DNA of 64,000 bases from Jaltomata sinuosa (Eukaryota; Streptophyta; Magnoliopsida; Solanales; Solanaceae): the NCBI GenBank assembly GCA_003996215.1, contig QJPP01001613.1:1-64000 (forward strand), written 5' to 3'. Every line of letters starts with the position of its first letter. The stretch's first letter is position 1. Of the stretch, positions 11,870 through 25,388 are shown piece after piece. The notes beneath the pieces were generated by a model, which saw only the letters and a list, made by a program, of their open reading frames with translations, did no database searches and was not told the origin of the DNA. Position numbers and translations under genes: made by a program.

Positions 11870-14800
11870 TCAAGCTGAAACTGAGTCGGAAGGAAAGAGA
11901 TGAGGGTACTTGGCTTTCATGGCTGCTTCTGCTTCCCAAGTAGCTCCCTCAACTAGCTGATTTCTCCAAAGAATCTTCATCGAAGCGACTTCTTTGTTTC
12001 TCAACCTCCGAATCTGACGATCAAGAATCTCCACAGGAACTTCCTCATAAGTAAGGCTATCCTTCACACTCACATCTTTCAAAGGAACACTCAAGGTTGG
12101 ATCACCAACACACTACATCAACAAGGAAACATGGAAAATCAGATGAACCGCTTCTAAATCCGATGGAAAATCCAACTCATAAGAAACACTACCAACTCTC
12201 TTTAAAATTCGATAAGGACCTACATAGCGGGGACTAAGCTTCCCTTTTTTACCAAATCTCATCACACCCTTCATGGGTGGCACCTTCAAAAATACCCAAT
12301 CATCAACCTCAAACTCCAGCTCTCTTCTCCTCACATCAGCATATGATTTATGTCGACTTTGAGCGACCTTCAACCTCTCCTTAATGATCTGAACCTTCTC
12401 CATAGTTTCATGAACCAAATTTGGACCAATCAAAGCTACCTCACCTACCTCAAACTAACTAATAGGAGACCTATACCTCTGCCCATAAAGTGCCTCATAA
12501 GGAGCCATTTGGATGCTATAATAAAAGTTGTTATTGTAGGCAAACTCGATAAGAGGTAAGTGCTCATCCCAATCACCTTTAAAGTCAATCACACAAGCTC
12601 TTAACATATCCTTCAAAGTCTGAATAATACGCTCTGCCTGTCCATCCGTCTGTGGGTGAAAAGTTGTGCTAAGCTTAACTGAGTACCAAGACCTTTCTGA
12701 AATGACCTATAAAACTGGGATGTAAACTAGGTACCCCTATCAGAAATGATAGAAAATGGAACACCATGCAATCTGATTATCTCCCGAATGTAGAGTTTGG
12801 CATAATCCTCTGCTGAATCTGTAGTCTTAACAACCAAGAAGTGGGATGACTTAGTCATTCGATCAAAAATCACCCAAATCGAATCATGTTGCCTTCGAGT
12901 ACGAGGAAAACCAGTAATGAAATCCATATTGACCGCTTCCTATTTTCAAGTAGGAAGATCAATATCCTTAGTCATACCACCCGATCGTTGATGCTCTACC
13001 TTCACTTGTTGACAGTTGGGACACTTAGCCACAAAATCAGCTATGTCCCTCTTCATGCCATTCCACCAATAGACTTCCCGTAGGTCATGGTACAACTTAG
13101 TGGCACCAGGGTGAATAGAATACCTGGAGCTATAAGCCTTTGTCAAAATCAACTGTCTCAACCCATCTATGTTAGGAACACCCAATCGACCCTAATATCA
13201 AAGCACACCATCTCCCCCTTGGGAGAAAACCTCTACCCTTTGCTGATGGACTGTACCCTTCAGCTGGTGCAAAATGGGATCATTGTCATGCTTTTCTTTC
13301 ACTTCAGCTACCAAAGATGACTCGGAACCATTCTGAACAATAATACCACCTTCTATCGAATCCATAAGGAAAACTCCTAGTCGAGCAAGTTGACGAACAT
13401 CCTTGGCCAATTCATTCTTTCTGTCTTCAACCGAAGACACACTACCCATAGACAACCTACTAAGTGCATCTGCCACTACATTGGCCTTATCCAGATAGTA
13501 AAGCACACTCATATCATAATCCTTAAGAAGCTCAAGCCATATCCTTTGATAAAGATTCAATTCTTTTTGAGTGAACACATACTAAAGACTCTTATGATCG
13601 GTGAATACATCCACGTTAACACTATAAAAGTAGTGTCTCTAAATCTTCAAAGCAAAAACCACGGCCGCTAACTCAAGATCATGCGTAGGGTAGTTCTTCT
13701 CATGAGTCTTAAGTTGTCTAGAAGCATAGGCAATCACCTTACCATGCTGCATCAACACATAATGCAAACCAATCCTAGAAGCATCACAATACACCACAAA
13801 GTCATCTAGGCCTCGGGTTGAGCCAATACTGGGGTTGTGGTCAACCAAGTCTTCAATTCCTGAAAGTTCTTCTTATATAGATCAGACCACTGACATTTAA
13901 CCTTCTTCTGAGTCAACTGAGTCAATAGGGAAGCAATGGAAGAAAACCCCTCCACAAATCTCTTATAGTAACCAGCCAAACCTAAAAAGCTCATAATATC
14001 AAATGGGGAAGTGGGAATAGGCCAGTTCATTACTACCTCGATCTTTTGAGAATCAACTCGAATACCATCTCGTCATAATATGATCCAAAAAAGCAACAGA
14101 CTGCATCCAAAACTCACACTTTCAAAACTTACCAAATAACTATCGGTCCTTGAGAGTTTGCAACACCACTCTCAAATGGTCCGCATGCTCCTCCTTACTC
14201 CGAGAGTAGATAAGGATATCATCAATGAACACAATCACAAACACATCCAAATACTTCTTGAACACACGCTTTATCAGATCCATAAAGGCTATAGGAGCAT
14301 TCATTAGTCCAAAAGACATAAACACAAATTCATAATGACCATACCGAGTTTTGAAGGCCAGTTTTGGAAGGTCACACTCTCGAACACGAAGCTAATGATA
14401 ATCAGACCTAAGGTCAATCTTGGAGAAGTAACTGGCACCCTGAAGCTGATTAAAAAAGTCATCAATCCTAGGAATAGAATACTTATTCTCGATTGTGACC
14501 TTATTCAACTGACGGTAGTCGATACACATTCTGAGGGAACCATCTTTCTTTCGCGCGAAAAGGACTGAAGCACCCCATGGAGAGATGATGGGTCAAATAA
14601 AACCCTTATCAAGAAGGTTTTTCAACTGGTCTTTCAATTCCTTAAGTTCCACTAGAGTTATCCTATAGGGAGGAATAGAGATAGGATGCTAGAAGAAGGT
14701 CCATTCCAAAGTCAATCTCCCACTCGGGAGGGACTACGGGCAAATCCTCGAGAAACACTTCTGGAAACTCACTCGCAATAGGAACTAACTGGAGAGGTAG

Positions 14801-16466
14801 GGTTTCAGACTCCGTGTCCATAACCCAAACTATAAGATAGACATAACCCTTAGAAATTATCTTTCTAGCCTTGAGATAAGATATGAAATGACCCTTCGAG
14901 GATGGAGGACTACCAAGCCACTCTAATACAAGTTCATTTGAAAACTTGAAACTGATGACTCTAGTATGACAATAAACTGAGGCATAATATGCATACAACC
15001 AATCCATACCAAGAATAATATCAAAATCAGTCATCTCCAACTCTACTAGATCCGCTGAGGTGACTCTATGAAGGACTGAGATAGGGAAATTTTGGTAGAT
15101 TCTTTTGGCTAGGACTGACTCACCAACATGAGTAGAAACACAAAAGGGTTCTAAGAGTTGTTCAGGATTAATCTCGAACTTGCAAGCAACATAAGGGGTC
15201 ATAAAAGATAAGGAGGCACCCAGATCCAATAAAGCATACACATCGAGAAAGAAGACTTTCAACATACCAGTAACAACATCCGGTGAAATCTCCTGACTTG
15301 GTGTGAGAACATGGCATAAAGGCAGTTCTGGCGCTGACCACCAAAACTAGAAGCAGTGCCATGTTGGGCTGGTCGACCTCCTACTGTTGATGGGGAAGAC
15401 TGAGTCCTACTATCTCTCTATCCCTTCCTGGCTGAAGGGAAATCTCTAATCCAATGTCCAGTCTGACCACACCTAAAGCAACTACTTGAACTAGCTAGAC
15501 ACTCACCAGGATGACTCTTCCCACACTTTCTGCAAATGGGGTAGGAAGGCCCCATGGCAATACTTCCCTGCGAATAGGAAACAAATCATTTGCCAGTCTG
15601 ATCATGATGAGGCCTGAGGGCCTGGGTCAAAATACTAGCTGAAAAATGAACGGGCCCTGACGATTTCTTCTGAAATGAGGAGCGATGTCTACCTCTGAAC
15701 CTCTGATGGACAAAACCTAAACTCTTTGATCTAACCCTCTTGTTCTCCCTTTCCATCTCTGTCAACTTATCCCCCTCAATCTGATGGGCATGAGTCGTAA
15801 GTCGAGAAATATCCATGTCACCCAAAAGCATTGCAGACCTATACTCTTTTTTACCAAATTTGATACTTCATAAATGTACTTACTCATCTCCTCCCACGGG
15901 TCAGCCACCATGGAAGGAGCACAACTAGAAAGCTGGGTGAACATCAACTTGTACTCTTGAATCGACATAGAAGCTTACCTCAAATTCATGAACTCCTCTA
16001 CCTTAGCTTTCCTCAACTCCCTCGGGAATAACTGGTCAAGAAAAGCCCTCTCAAAACATTCCCAAGTCATAGGGACCATATCCCTAGCCTTAGCATCTTT
16101 CCATTGAGTGAACCAAATATGAGCCACGTCCTTGAGTTGATAGGAAGCTAGCTCAATACAATCAACACCACCCACTTGTATCATACCAAATATGTTCTTT
16201 ACCTCATCCAAGAAATTTTGTGGATCCTCACCTACTTTCAAACCCCAGAACTCAAGTGGGTTCATGCGAATGAAATCTCAAACTCGGGATGCTATTCTAT
16301 GTTGAGGGTGGATGGGGATAGGAGCTTGCTGATTGGCATGAGCAGCCATAGTCTGAGCTAGCATATGAATGGCATTTCTGAACTCGGCATTTGTGACCTC
16401 AGGTTCTGGAATCAGAGGGTTAATATTTTGAGCGGCTTGGTGAGACATGGCATGGTGAGGAGGCAT
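11870..16466 (-). pseudogene. Decayed gag-pol polyprotein with chromodomain (Tekay/Del)
   Basis: Domains in transcription order: gag 16466-15280, with a capsid-like segment 16265-15975 ('NPLEFWGLKVGEDPQNFLDEV'); zinc knuckles near 15545-15420, first CRKCGKSHPGEC, second CFRCGQTGHWIRDF where the last Cys is Phe; aspartic protease 15265-14990 around 'DLGASLSFMTPYVA'; reverse transcriptase with FIDDIL at about 14229-14212; RNase H 14030-13600; integrase H2C2 finger 13185-12946 ('HPGATKLYHDLREVYWW', CPNC); integrase core 12927-12560; integrase tail 12433-12113; chromodomain 12094-11870 ('EEVPVEILDRQIRRLRNKEV'). Gag-pol order with a terminal chromodomain defines a chromovirus. The frame is broken repeatedly by stops and shifts, so no polyprotein can be made. 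Confidence 0.9.
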
Positions 16467-16654
16467 AATCTGAAATGCATAAAGAATGGATTATAGGGTA
16501 AGAGAGTTAAACTATATCACACGATATTAATCAAGAATGAAGTGAAGTTTTTACTAAGACACCTCATAGCTTCTCTCTCATAAGAGTGGCGTGCTTCACA
16601 CACATGAAAGAGACTCTACTCGATGCGGCTTTCAGACACCCTATGACTCTTAAA

Positions 16655-16672
16655 CCTGATGCTCTAATACCA
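16655..16672 (-). other. Primer-binding site for initiator Met tRNA
   Basis: The minus strand reads TGGTATTAGAGCATCAGG. Its first 12 bases differ at one position from TGGTATCAGAGC, the usual plant LTR-retrotransposon site for the 3' end of initiator Met tRNA. It lies four bases from the 5' LTR (16677). The leader between gag and this site (16467-16654) is non-coding. Confidence 0.85.
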
Positions 16673-16676
16673 AGTT

Positions 16677-18871
16677 TGTCACGCCCCGAGGCTACTCCCT
16701 AGACATAACACGGGACCTAGGACTGCAAGTGCCCTAAGTTAACCCTTGATCATAGCATAACTCAGATAATCATAAGAAAATATAGCGGAAGCATAAATAG
16801 AAAACTAGGCAACCTGATCCATAAATGATAAAGTCAAGATGAAACATAATCCAAAAAGGGAGACTTGAATATTGTCTATGTATAAAAGCCTCTAAACATG
16901 ACATAAGGATTTGCTAGGACAAGACCCTAACTAATTCGAAGTACAAAAGCAATAACCATAAAGCAACTAGGATCATAACTAGCCCTCGAACAATAAGGAC
17001 TCACCAACACTATCTGGAATAGCTGGTGGTCTCTAGCCACGTGCCTAAGAGAGGGAACCTGAGTCTACATCATCAACAGGATGCAGCGCAAAATATGCGT
17101 TAGTACTATAGGATGTACCGAGTATGTAAGATATGCATAATCATGTTAAAATATACTTAAAATGTGCTTAAAACATAGTAGAAACTGAGACCATGCATAA
17201 ATGAGAAGTCATAAGAAATATCATAATTTAAGCATGAGATAAAAGATAACATAGCATGAGACTTAAAAACATTCATACGGGAGTTTCTTATAACCAATAA
17301 TAGACCATGTGAGCTACATGAAATCTAACTATATAACCCTAGTTAGCAAAGTTGTCCCGAACCCTGCCAAGGAACGGGACACCATAATCTAACTCTATAA
17401 CCCTAGTTGGAAAAGTTGCCCTAATGCTCGCTAAAGAACAGGAAATCATGATCAAATGCGGAACCACTTTCATAATCCCATAGGGAGATTCATAACCTAC
17501 GCTGGCAATATAATTTTAGACTTGGGTGATCGACCCTCATCGCTCGGTGCTAAATACTACTCCCAAAACATGCATATAGCTCATAACATACTTGTGGCAT
17601 ATCTGATGTCAAATCTATTTAAAAATTATAAGGGTATATCTGATACCATGCAATTCACATTGCTTAGATAGACATATCTAGATGCCCAACATTTTCATAA
17701 AACATAGGGACATATTTGATGTCATGCAATTCATGCTTCAAAATCCTTAAAACTTAGCATAGCCATAATTCAAATCATACTTTTATTTCTAAATTTATAA
17801 CTTGACGAATTAGGTATGCACTTTCATAAATACATAAGGCTATGTTATCTAAACATGCCAAAATTCAAATGAAATCATGTAATTAAATAGAATTATGCTA
17901 GAAATCATCTTTAATGCATGAGCATTTGAAATCAATTACGGAACCTCAAATAAATCATAAATAAGTAATGAGAAACCATGAATTGATGCATTAAAATTGA
18001 ACCCATAAGTTTTTTCCAAATTTGGTAAGAACCCTAATTTCATAGATTCATAAATCAAAGTAAAAATCATGAGTTTTGGGCATAAGGGTGAAAGGAATCC
18101 CTCATTGAATACCCACATACCTTATTGAAGCTAGCTTGATCTTTAGATGAAAAGAATTGGAGGCTTGATCTTGGAGCTTGAGACTTGGAGCTTGAAGGAA
18201 TTCTTTCTTTTTTAGGAATAGAATTTTTTGGAATAAGATGAGTTTAGGCTATTAGGGAATAAAACTTTACTAAAAATGGTCAAAATGACCTCACTTAGGA
18301 GTTAAAAGGGTGGGTAATAACAAAAAATACCCCTGAGATTTAATTAAAGAAAATCTGTTAAAAATCTTAGATTTAGGAATCACGGGTGCAATCCACGAGC
18401 CGTAGATTGAACCACGACTAGTGGTTTCCGCTTGTGGTTCGTGGCCCAAATGATCAACTGCAGAAGAAGTTCTAAGGTTCAATAGGATGGACAATAGTTC
18501 AAACTATGGTCTATAGACCAACTCATGATTCTCAGGAAATTTAGCAGACCTCAGTCAAGTTCCACGAGTCGACATGACGATCCATGGTTCAAAATATGAG
18601 CCGTAGAAGACAATCGTGATACCTAGGGAAATTTTCATCCCTCTGATCTGATTCCACGAGTAGATATGATAGGCCATAGACTGAACCACAGTCCATAGAA
18701 CCAACTCGTGGTTCTCAGAACAGAGACTGAACCAGCAGACTTAAACCACGACTCCACTCCATGACTTGTTATTCAAACCACTGTCTGTGGTTTGGACCCG
18801 TAATTTCTAGAAAGTTCAAAATTCTCAAATTTTCTAAGTTTGAAAGCTGGATCAGAATCTGGGGTGTTACA
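16677..18871 (-). repeat. 5' LTR of gypsy element 1
   Basis: It is the partner of 9463-11638, starting TGTCACGCCCCGAG and ending GGGGTGTTACA. It faces the primer-binding site, so it is the 5' LTR that would drive transcription on the minus strand. The palindrome-rich block is at 18370-18790. Short ORFs in it (17456-17671, 17936-18118, 18291-18494) have counterparts at equivalent positions in the other LTR and are chance frames. Confidence 0.88.
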
Positions 18872-20209
18872 ATTCCCCATTAGGCTCCAACATCCACCAT
18901 GGTTTGTCTAGCTTTCCTCTTTCATTAGGTGGTTGAATGATGTTTACAATATCCTCAACCAAATCCTGTGGTAAAAATTGATTCAACTTGTCTAAATCCC
19001 AAGACCCATTACTAGCTATCTACCATACATTTTGCACATTCTCATCACACATATGATCTTCTGGAGTAATGTTATACAATGCCCCTAGACCTGTCCAATT
19101 ATCATGCCATAATAGTGAATACCCAATTGATGGTTGCCACTAGATCTGGTGCTCAACTAAATCTCTGGCCTGCAATATTTTTTCCACACTTGTGACCCAT
19201 TGCCTCATGTTTTCCACATTACTTCATTATAGTTTTGCTTTTTGCAATACTTGTTACTCATGAAAGCACTCCACATTGTAGGCTTAGTCTTGTAGTTCCA
19301 CCATAATTTGCAGAAAAGAGCCATTGAGATATTTATTAATGATCTGGAACCTAGTCCTTCCTCATATTCTGGTAGATGCATGATGTTCTAGCTAACATAT
19401 TATCTATTCTTCCCACCAATGCAACTACTCCACAAGAATTGAGTAAAGATTCTATAAATCTGGGTGATTACATTCTTTGGAGGGTTCAATACTGATAAAC
19501 AATATATGGGGATGCTCTGTAGAACATGTTTTATCAGAATGGCTCTTCCTCTATATGAGAGTAACTTTCCTTTCCATGCTTGTAACTTAGTGCTTATTCT
19601 TTGGATCATCTGATTGTAATAGGCTTTATGCTTTCTCATGTAGAAAATAGGACACCCAAGGTATGTAAAAGGAAAATTCTTCCTGAGAATACCTATATCC
19701 ACCTCTGCAGTAACCACCACTCACCTTAGCATGTAGATATATAGCACTCTTGTCTTTGTTGACCCTTTGTCCTGATATTCTTTCATATGCAGTCAGCTTC
19801 TCCATTACCAATTGCATAGTTCTGACTTCTGCCTTGCAGAAGATGATCATGTCATTTGCAAATGCAAGGTGGATAATCCTAGAACTTCCCTTTGGTATTC
19901 CAAATCCCTTGAATTCCTTCTTTTAGTGTAAGGAATTTAAGGATCTAGATAGGACCTCTGCAGCTAAAATGAATAAGGTAAGGGATAGTGAATTCCCTTA
20001 TTTTAGTCCTCTAGATGAAGTAAAGAATCCTTTAGGTTGATCATTGAGCAGTATTGAGTACCAATTATTGGATAGCAATCTGACCACCATGTCAATAATT
20101 CTTTCATCAAACCCTACCCTCCTCAGCACCTTAGTAAGAAATAGCCATGATACTCTATCATAAGCCTTCATCATGTCAAGCTTGAGTACTATGTTAGCAA
20201 GTTTACCCC
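18872..20209 (-). pseudogene. LINE ORF2: C-terminal half of reverse transcriptase
   Basis: Minus-strand frames carry the second half of an L1 reverse transcriptase. It opens with 'NIVLKLDMMKAYDR' (RT motif with the first catalytic Asp), close to 20209. The 'AFANDMIIFCKAEVRTM' stretch at about 19862-19815 is the active-site box, but FADD has become FAND (Asn codon at 19854-19856). The thumb region follows, '...NFPFTYLGCPIFYMRKHK' and 'WKGKLLSYRGRAILIKHVLQSIPIYCLSVL' (19690-19450). Several stops separate the pieces. The left edge joins 9462 and the right edge joins 27368 once the gypsy insertions are discounted. Confidence 0.85.
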
Positions 20210-22646
20210 TGTCATGCCCCGAGCCTACCCCCTGGACATAACACAGGACCCAAGATCACAAGTGATCTCAAGATAACACTCTGGCCTTAGCATGCCTTAA
20301 AAATTAAACATACGTAGGAACGGATGCTCAACTAAAGTAATGAACATCTTAATATGATATATAAATAAAGTCTAAGATTTAAGATCTGAATACAGCTGAA
20401 TATCTGACTTTATGTCTGAAAGCCTCTACTACTGGTGAATTGTTGGCACAAGCCCCTAGCTAACTCTAAATACTAAAATACTGAATGAAAGAACTAGTAG
20501 TCTCGAATGAAGTTAAACTCCAAGTCCTCAAATGAGGAGGACTCACCAAGCTGGATGGATGTGCTGCTGATCTACTAGCCACTGATTTGGGAGCGAGCTA
20601 AATGATTTGCATCATAATAGGATGCAACACAAAGAAGTATGCGGTCAGTACTATGGAATGTACTGAGTATGTGAGATATGCATATGGTATTATAAAATAC
20701 ATTTGAAGGCATGCTTACAACTGAGATCATGCATTATTCATGGTAAAACATGCTTAAAATATCCTTAAAGCTGAAATCATATGATAATAGTAAAATCTGT
20801 AATGTAATAACCCAATGCAATATCATAAGCTAAAAACATAATCATAAGTAGTAAGTCTGAAATCTGAAAGCAAAGAGTCAATACATTTTTAAACTTGAAA
20901 TTATTTTTGTGGGAGGTTCTCTAACCGACATAGACCATGTGAGCTACATGGAATTCGATGTATACGCCCCATCGAGAAGACCCAATATACCTTGCCAGGG
21001 TATAGAGGCATGATTATGGCGTGATCACTAATTTGATGCCTTATAGAGGGGACTTATAAACCTACAAGGGCACTTAGTTCTGGGACCAAGGGTACTCTCA
21101 CCCCATCCAACTCGGTGCTAAATACTACTCCCAAAAACATACATATAGCTCATATAATATTGGGGCATATCTGATCCCAAAACTGATCGTAACTAATGAC
21201 ATATCGGATGTCAAATCTGTTTGAAAAGCATAAGGGTATATCTTATACCATGCAATTCACATAGCTTAGGTAGAAATACCAAGATGCCAAAACTTTCATA
21301 AAACATAGGGACATATCTAATGTCATGTAATTCACACTTCAAAATCCTTAAAACTTAGCATAGCCATAATTCAAAACATACTTTTCTTTCTAAATTCATA
21401 GCTTGAAGAATTTGGCATGCACTTTCATAAATACATAAGGCCATGTTATCTAAACATGCCAATTTTCACTTGAAATCATGAAATTCAATGGAATCATGCT
21501 AAAATTTATCATCAATATATGGGATTTTAAAATTATGCAAGGAATCTTAATTAAAACAAGGGTAATGAATGGGAAATCATGAATTGATACTTTAAAACAA
21601 AACTCATAAGTTTTCCCCAATTTCATAAATTAGACAAGGATTAGCCTTAGAACCATGAATAGGAAACCACTTATAAAAATCCATGCAAAATCATGCAATT
21701 TAGAATTAGAATCCATAGAAGAATCGTGAGGAAACAATTTATAGAGAAACCCATGAGAATTGGGTGAGAACCCTAATTTAGCAATTCATAAAATCAATTT
21801 AGAAGGTTGGGGTTTTGGGCACAAGGGTGAAAGAAACCCATGTTGAATACCCACATACCTTGATTGATGCTAACCTAACTGAAATTGAAAAGAAAGGGAG
21901 GCTTGAACTTGGAGTGAATCCCTTGCTATGGAGCTTGAAACCTTAACTTGAAGCTTGAGAGGATGGAACTCTTTTTTTCTTCTTTTGGAACTTGATTGAA
22001 AGAATGGGAGAAAACTTGGGCTAAGTAAGAAAAAATCCCTTCTAAATAGGCTTAAAATGACTTAGTATAGGAGTTAAAAGAGTGAGAAATTATAATAATA
22101 CCCTTGAGATTTAATTGGAGAAAAGTTGTAAAAAGTTTGGCTTCAGGTTCTACGGATGGGTTCCACGGGTAGTAGACTAGACCACGACTCATGGTATTCA
22201 TTCATGGTTCCTGACCCAAATGATCAGTTGCAAAAGGATTTCTACGAGTCCATAGTACGGTCCGTAGAATTATCTACGGGCTGTAGACACAATCGTCATT
22301 CCTAGATCAGCATTTAAGCTGCAGAAGAGGAACTACAAGTCAACAGTACGACCCGTAGAATGGACTACGGTCCGTAGTGTTCACTCGTGGTTCCCGGGGA
22401 TAAGGCAGACCTCAGACTTCAGTTCCACGAGTGGCCCTTATGATCTGTAGAACAAATCACAGTCCATAGAACCCACTCGTGGTCTTCAGACCAGAGTCTG
22501 AACTGCAGAAGGCAAACCATGACTCTATTCCACGGCTCGTGGTTCAAACTAAGACCCATGGTTTGGACCCGTAATTCCTGGAAAGCTAAAAAAAAATTAG
22601 AGACTTTAAGTTTAAAAGCTTATTCGAATTTCAAGGTGTTATAATA
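20210..22646 (-). repeat. 3' LTR of gypsy element 2
   Basis: It begins TGTCATGCCCCGAG and ends '..ggtgttataata' next to the polypurine tract. At 2437 bp it is longer than its partner because it keeps a segment of about 460 bp (roughly 21335-21797) that the 5' LTR has lost. The palindromic block lies at 22140-22560. Confidence 0.85.
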
Positions 22647-25388
22647 TCTCCCCCTTAGGATCATTCATCCTCGAATGAAGACTAAGAAAGGGAACTCTAG
22701 AGATAAAATAGCCCAACCAAAAACAAAACATGAAAACTAAAGAATAAGCATGAAAATTGACTTCTCATCTTAAAACATAACTGAACTAACTTTGGAAAAC
22801 ATGGATGCATGCTAGGATCATGAGAGAAACTGATGGAGTAGGATCGGAGGAACATACTAAGGAGGAAACTATTACCTCAAGCTAAAACTGGATCAAAAGG
22901 GAAGAGGTGAGGGTACTTAGCTTTCATGGCGGCTCCTGTTTCCCAAATAGCTCCCTTAACTAAGTCTTAAAAGCTGAAGTACTATCATGGTAACTGATTT
23001 CTGATTGAATATAAACTGAGCTTGATTCATGAGACATGTATGCATACTGAGAGCGCAAGAACATCTGATGGGACATAAATTGAATATCTAACATGTCATC
23101 TGGTTTGAATTAAGAGTAAGGACTTAGCTGGAACTCATAAAGAACAAACGCATTTTAGAAATCGTAGTTAACCGAAAGGGACGTAAACTGAGAGGAGTAG
23201 ATATACGGGAAAGATATTCTCTTCTAAATACCACACTTACCAAACACAACTAGCAATCTCTATAGCGCACATAAAGATACTAAAGTCAGAATCTAATTAC
23301 TAGTTTCTTCATGCTCAAGCCTACCTCGACTAAATCTCTTGCATCTAGAGTTATCTCCTAAGAATAGTATTCCTTCTTATCACAACAACTAACTAACCTT
23401 GATACCCTAATCAAAGGGTCACTAGTTGCGCAAAACAAGGGTCCACATGTATTCCATCACAATATTCAAGCTTATCACTATCACCGCCTCATAGTTTCGT
23501 AGCCTACCATATTCTAGATTTCCCTCCTCTTCCCTATCATAATTATGAGTCTCAATTTCAAGAACTTCTACAGGGGGACATACATAAATTCTTTAACTAG
23601 CTATTTCGCCTGAACAATCCTTACCTCCCAATGTGCCCACACCTGGAAGCCAAGGTGGAACAAGTACACTAACCAGGAAAAGAATTCTGCTACCTTCTAT
23701 CTAGGCTACTACAAGGCCTCCTTCCCTAATGCTTATAACAACATAAACTAGAACCACCAGAAAAAAAGAGCGGGAGTATGAGCGTCACAAATGAAGGATT
23801 ACTGATTAATCTTGACTTACACTTAGCGTGTTCAAGCCACTCAAGGTGAGGCTTGGGGAATTGAGTGCAATATGTATGAGTGATTCATATACGAGGCACA
23901 TAAGGCATGAATAGTGGGGATCACCGCCCCTCATCATCCAAGACAAGGTTAAAGGGCTTTTAGAGCAAGGAAATCATAAGCGCAAACCATTTTAAGAATC
24001 AGGTCTGAGCATATACATGATGTAGCATGACTTGATTTTCCATTAAGGCATGTCTGAGGACTGAACTGAGTAAATAGGACCAAGCATACTGAGAGACATG
24101 AGTTTACATAGATAACAAACCTCAGGGAATAAAGCTGTGATTTATGGAATCGCGGAGTAAGACTAGAATCGTTGTCTGAAGCAATCACTTGTCACTCTAG
24201 AAGCTAAATATGAGCGTGAATTTGAATGGGGTTCATAATTTGAAATAGGACCATGGCACTGACACACAAGGCATGCAAAAAGGTATCGTGATGGCAGAAG
24301 TATACTTAGGATGCTAGGATAGAATTAAGCTTCTGCCTCCCCTCCTAACCTTGTTCTAACACCCAAAAAGCATTAATACATGAGCCTCATAAATCTGACT
24401 GATTCTACATCCCACCATCTCCCCCTTAAATTCATGTTAAGTTTGTGGACCTCTCACTACTCTCTAAATGGGACTATAATCATTTTACCCTAACAAAACA
24501 TACACTACTCTAGAATCTAGCACGAATACCCACTTTCTTCTGTAGTTTAAGACTCTCTTTCGCCTAAAAGTCTAGGCCTCAACCCTTCTATCTCCACTTT
24601 GTTCTAGGTTAAGACCACTCACAACCAACTAAGAATAGGGGTCCGGGGTCTATGGATGTATAAAGGGAGAAAATCTAGTGACATACCTGACTCAACTTCT
24701 GGAGGAATACTCTGACCCGGCTGGCTAGCTAATGAAAGGAATTGGTTTTGGAGCTAAACACCATAGTTAGTCTGCTTAGATGAGGGGTAATCCCTGATCC
24801 TATGGCCAGAGTGACCACACCTAAAACACCCCTCCTTGCCCGCAGGGCACTCACCTAAATAAAACTTACCGCAACTACTACAATGATGGTACCTCAACGT
24901 CTTCAGAGCCCTATTGTGACAAGACTGAGAATGGAGGGCAGGTGTGCTAACTGAAGATGGTGTTGGTCCGGGTGACCTCTACTGAGAAGACGATTGATTC
25001 CATGTTCTGGTCTTCGTGTTCTTCCCTTTCCTCTTCTTTAGTTTCTCTTTCTCATTCAACTGAGATGTCATGACTTGAGCCAATATATAGATGGCTTCAT
25101 GAAATACTGCATTCATAACCTCATGATCTGAAGCAGTCGGATTAGCATTCCTCGTGGGGTTTCTTCGTGGAGACATTATCTAAAATGCGTAAGGAACAGA
25201 TTAGAAGGGTAAATAGAGTCAAACTCTATCGCACGATAGTGAACATGAAAGAAATGAAGTTTTTCCTAAAACATCTCATAGCCTCCCTCTCATAAGTGTG
25301 GCACGCTTCACACCCATGAAAGAGACTCTACTTGATGCGGCTTTCAAACACCCTAAGACTCTTGAACCTGATGCTCTAATACCAAGTT
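22647..25388 (-). mobile_element. Gypsy element 2 internal region with gag and chromodomain stubs
   Basis: Minus strand. At 24979-25176 there is a gag N-terminus ('MSPRRNPTRNANPTASDHEV'), related to the gag start at 16466-16278 of element 1 ('PEVTNAEFRNAIHMLAQTMA'). A zinc-knuckle remnant lies at about 24790-24890. At 22900-22960 only the end of the chromodomain survives ('AMKAKYPHLFP', as at 11910). The middle, 22960-24600, is non-coding, shared with the leftmost derivative (1-887 and 1509-1870), and replaces protease, RT, RNase H and integrase. The primer site TGGTATTAGAGCATCAGG is intact at 25367-25384. The ORF 23949-24188 lies in this non-coding filler. Confidence 0.75.

Larger units (their letters stand above)
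9463..18871 (-). mobile_element. Ty3/gypsy chromovirus (Tekay/Del type), complete but decayed
   Basis: The element is a complete LTR retrotransposon on the minus strand: 5' LTR 16677-18871, primer site 16655-16672, gag-pol 16466-11870, polypurine tract 11639-11651, 3' LTR 9463-11638. The flanking 5-mers are ATTCA (9458-9462) and ATTCC (18872-18876), a 5-bp TSD with one difference. It sits inside the zf-RVT codons of the LINE. LTR lengths are 2176 and 2195 bp, with scattered mismatches across all aligned blocks, so the insertion is not recent. The coding region has many stops and frameshifts. Confidence 0.9.
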
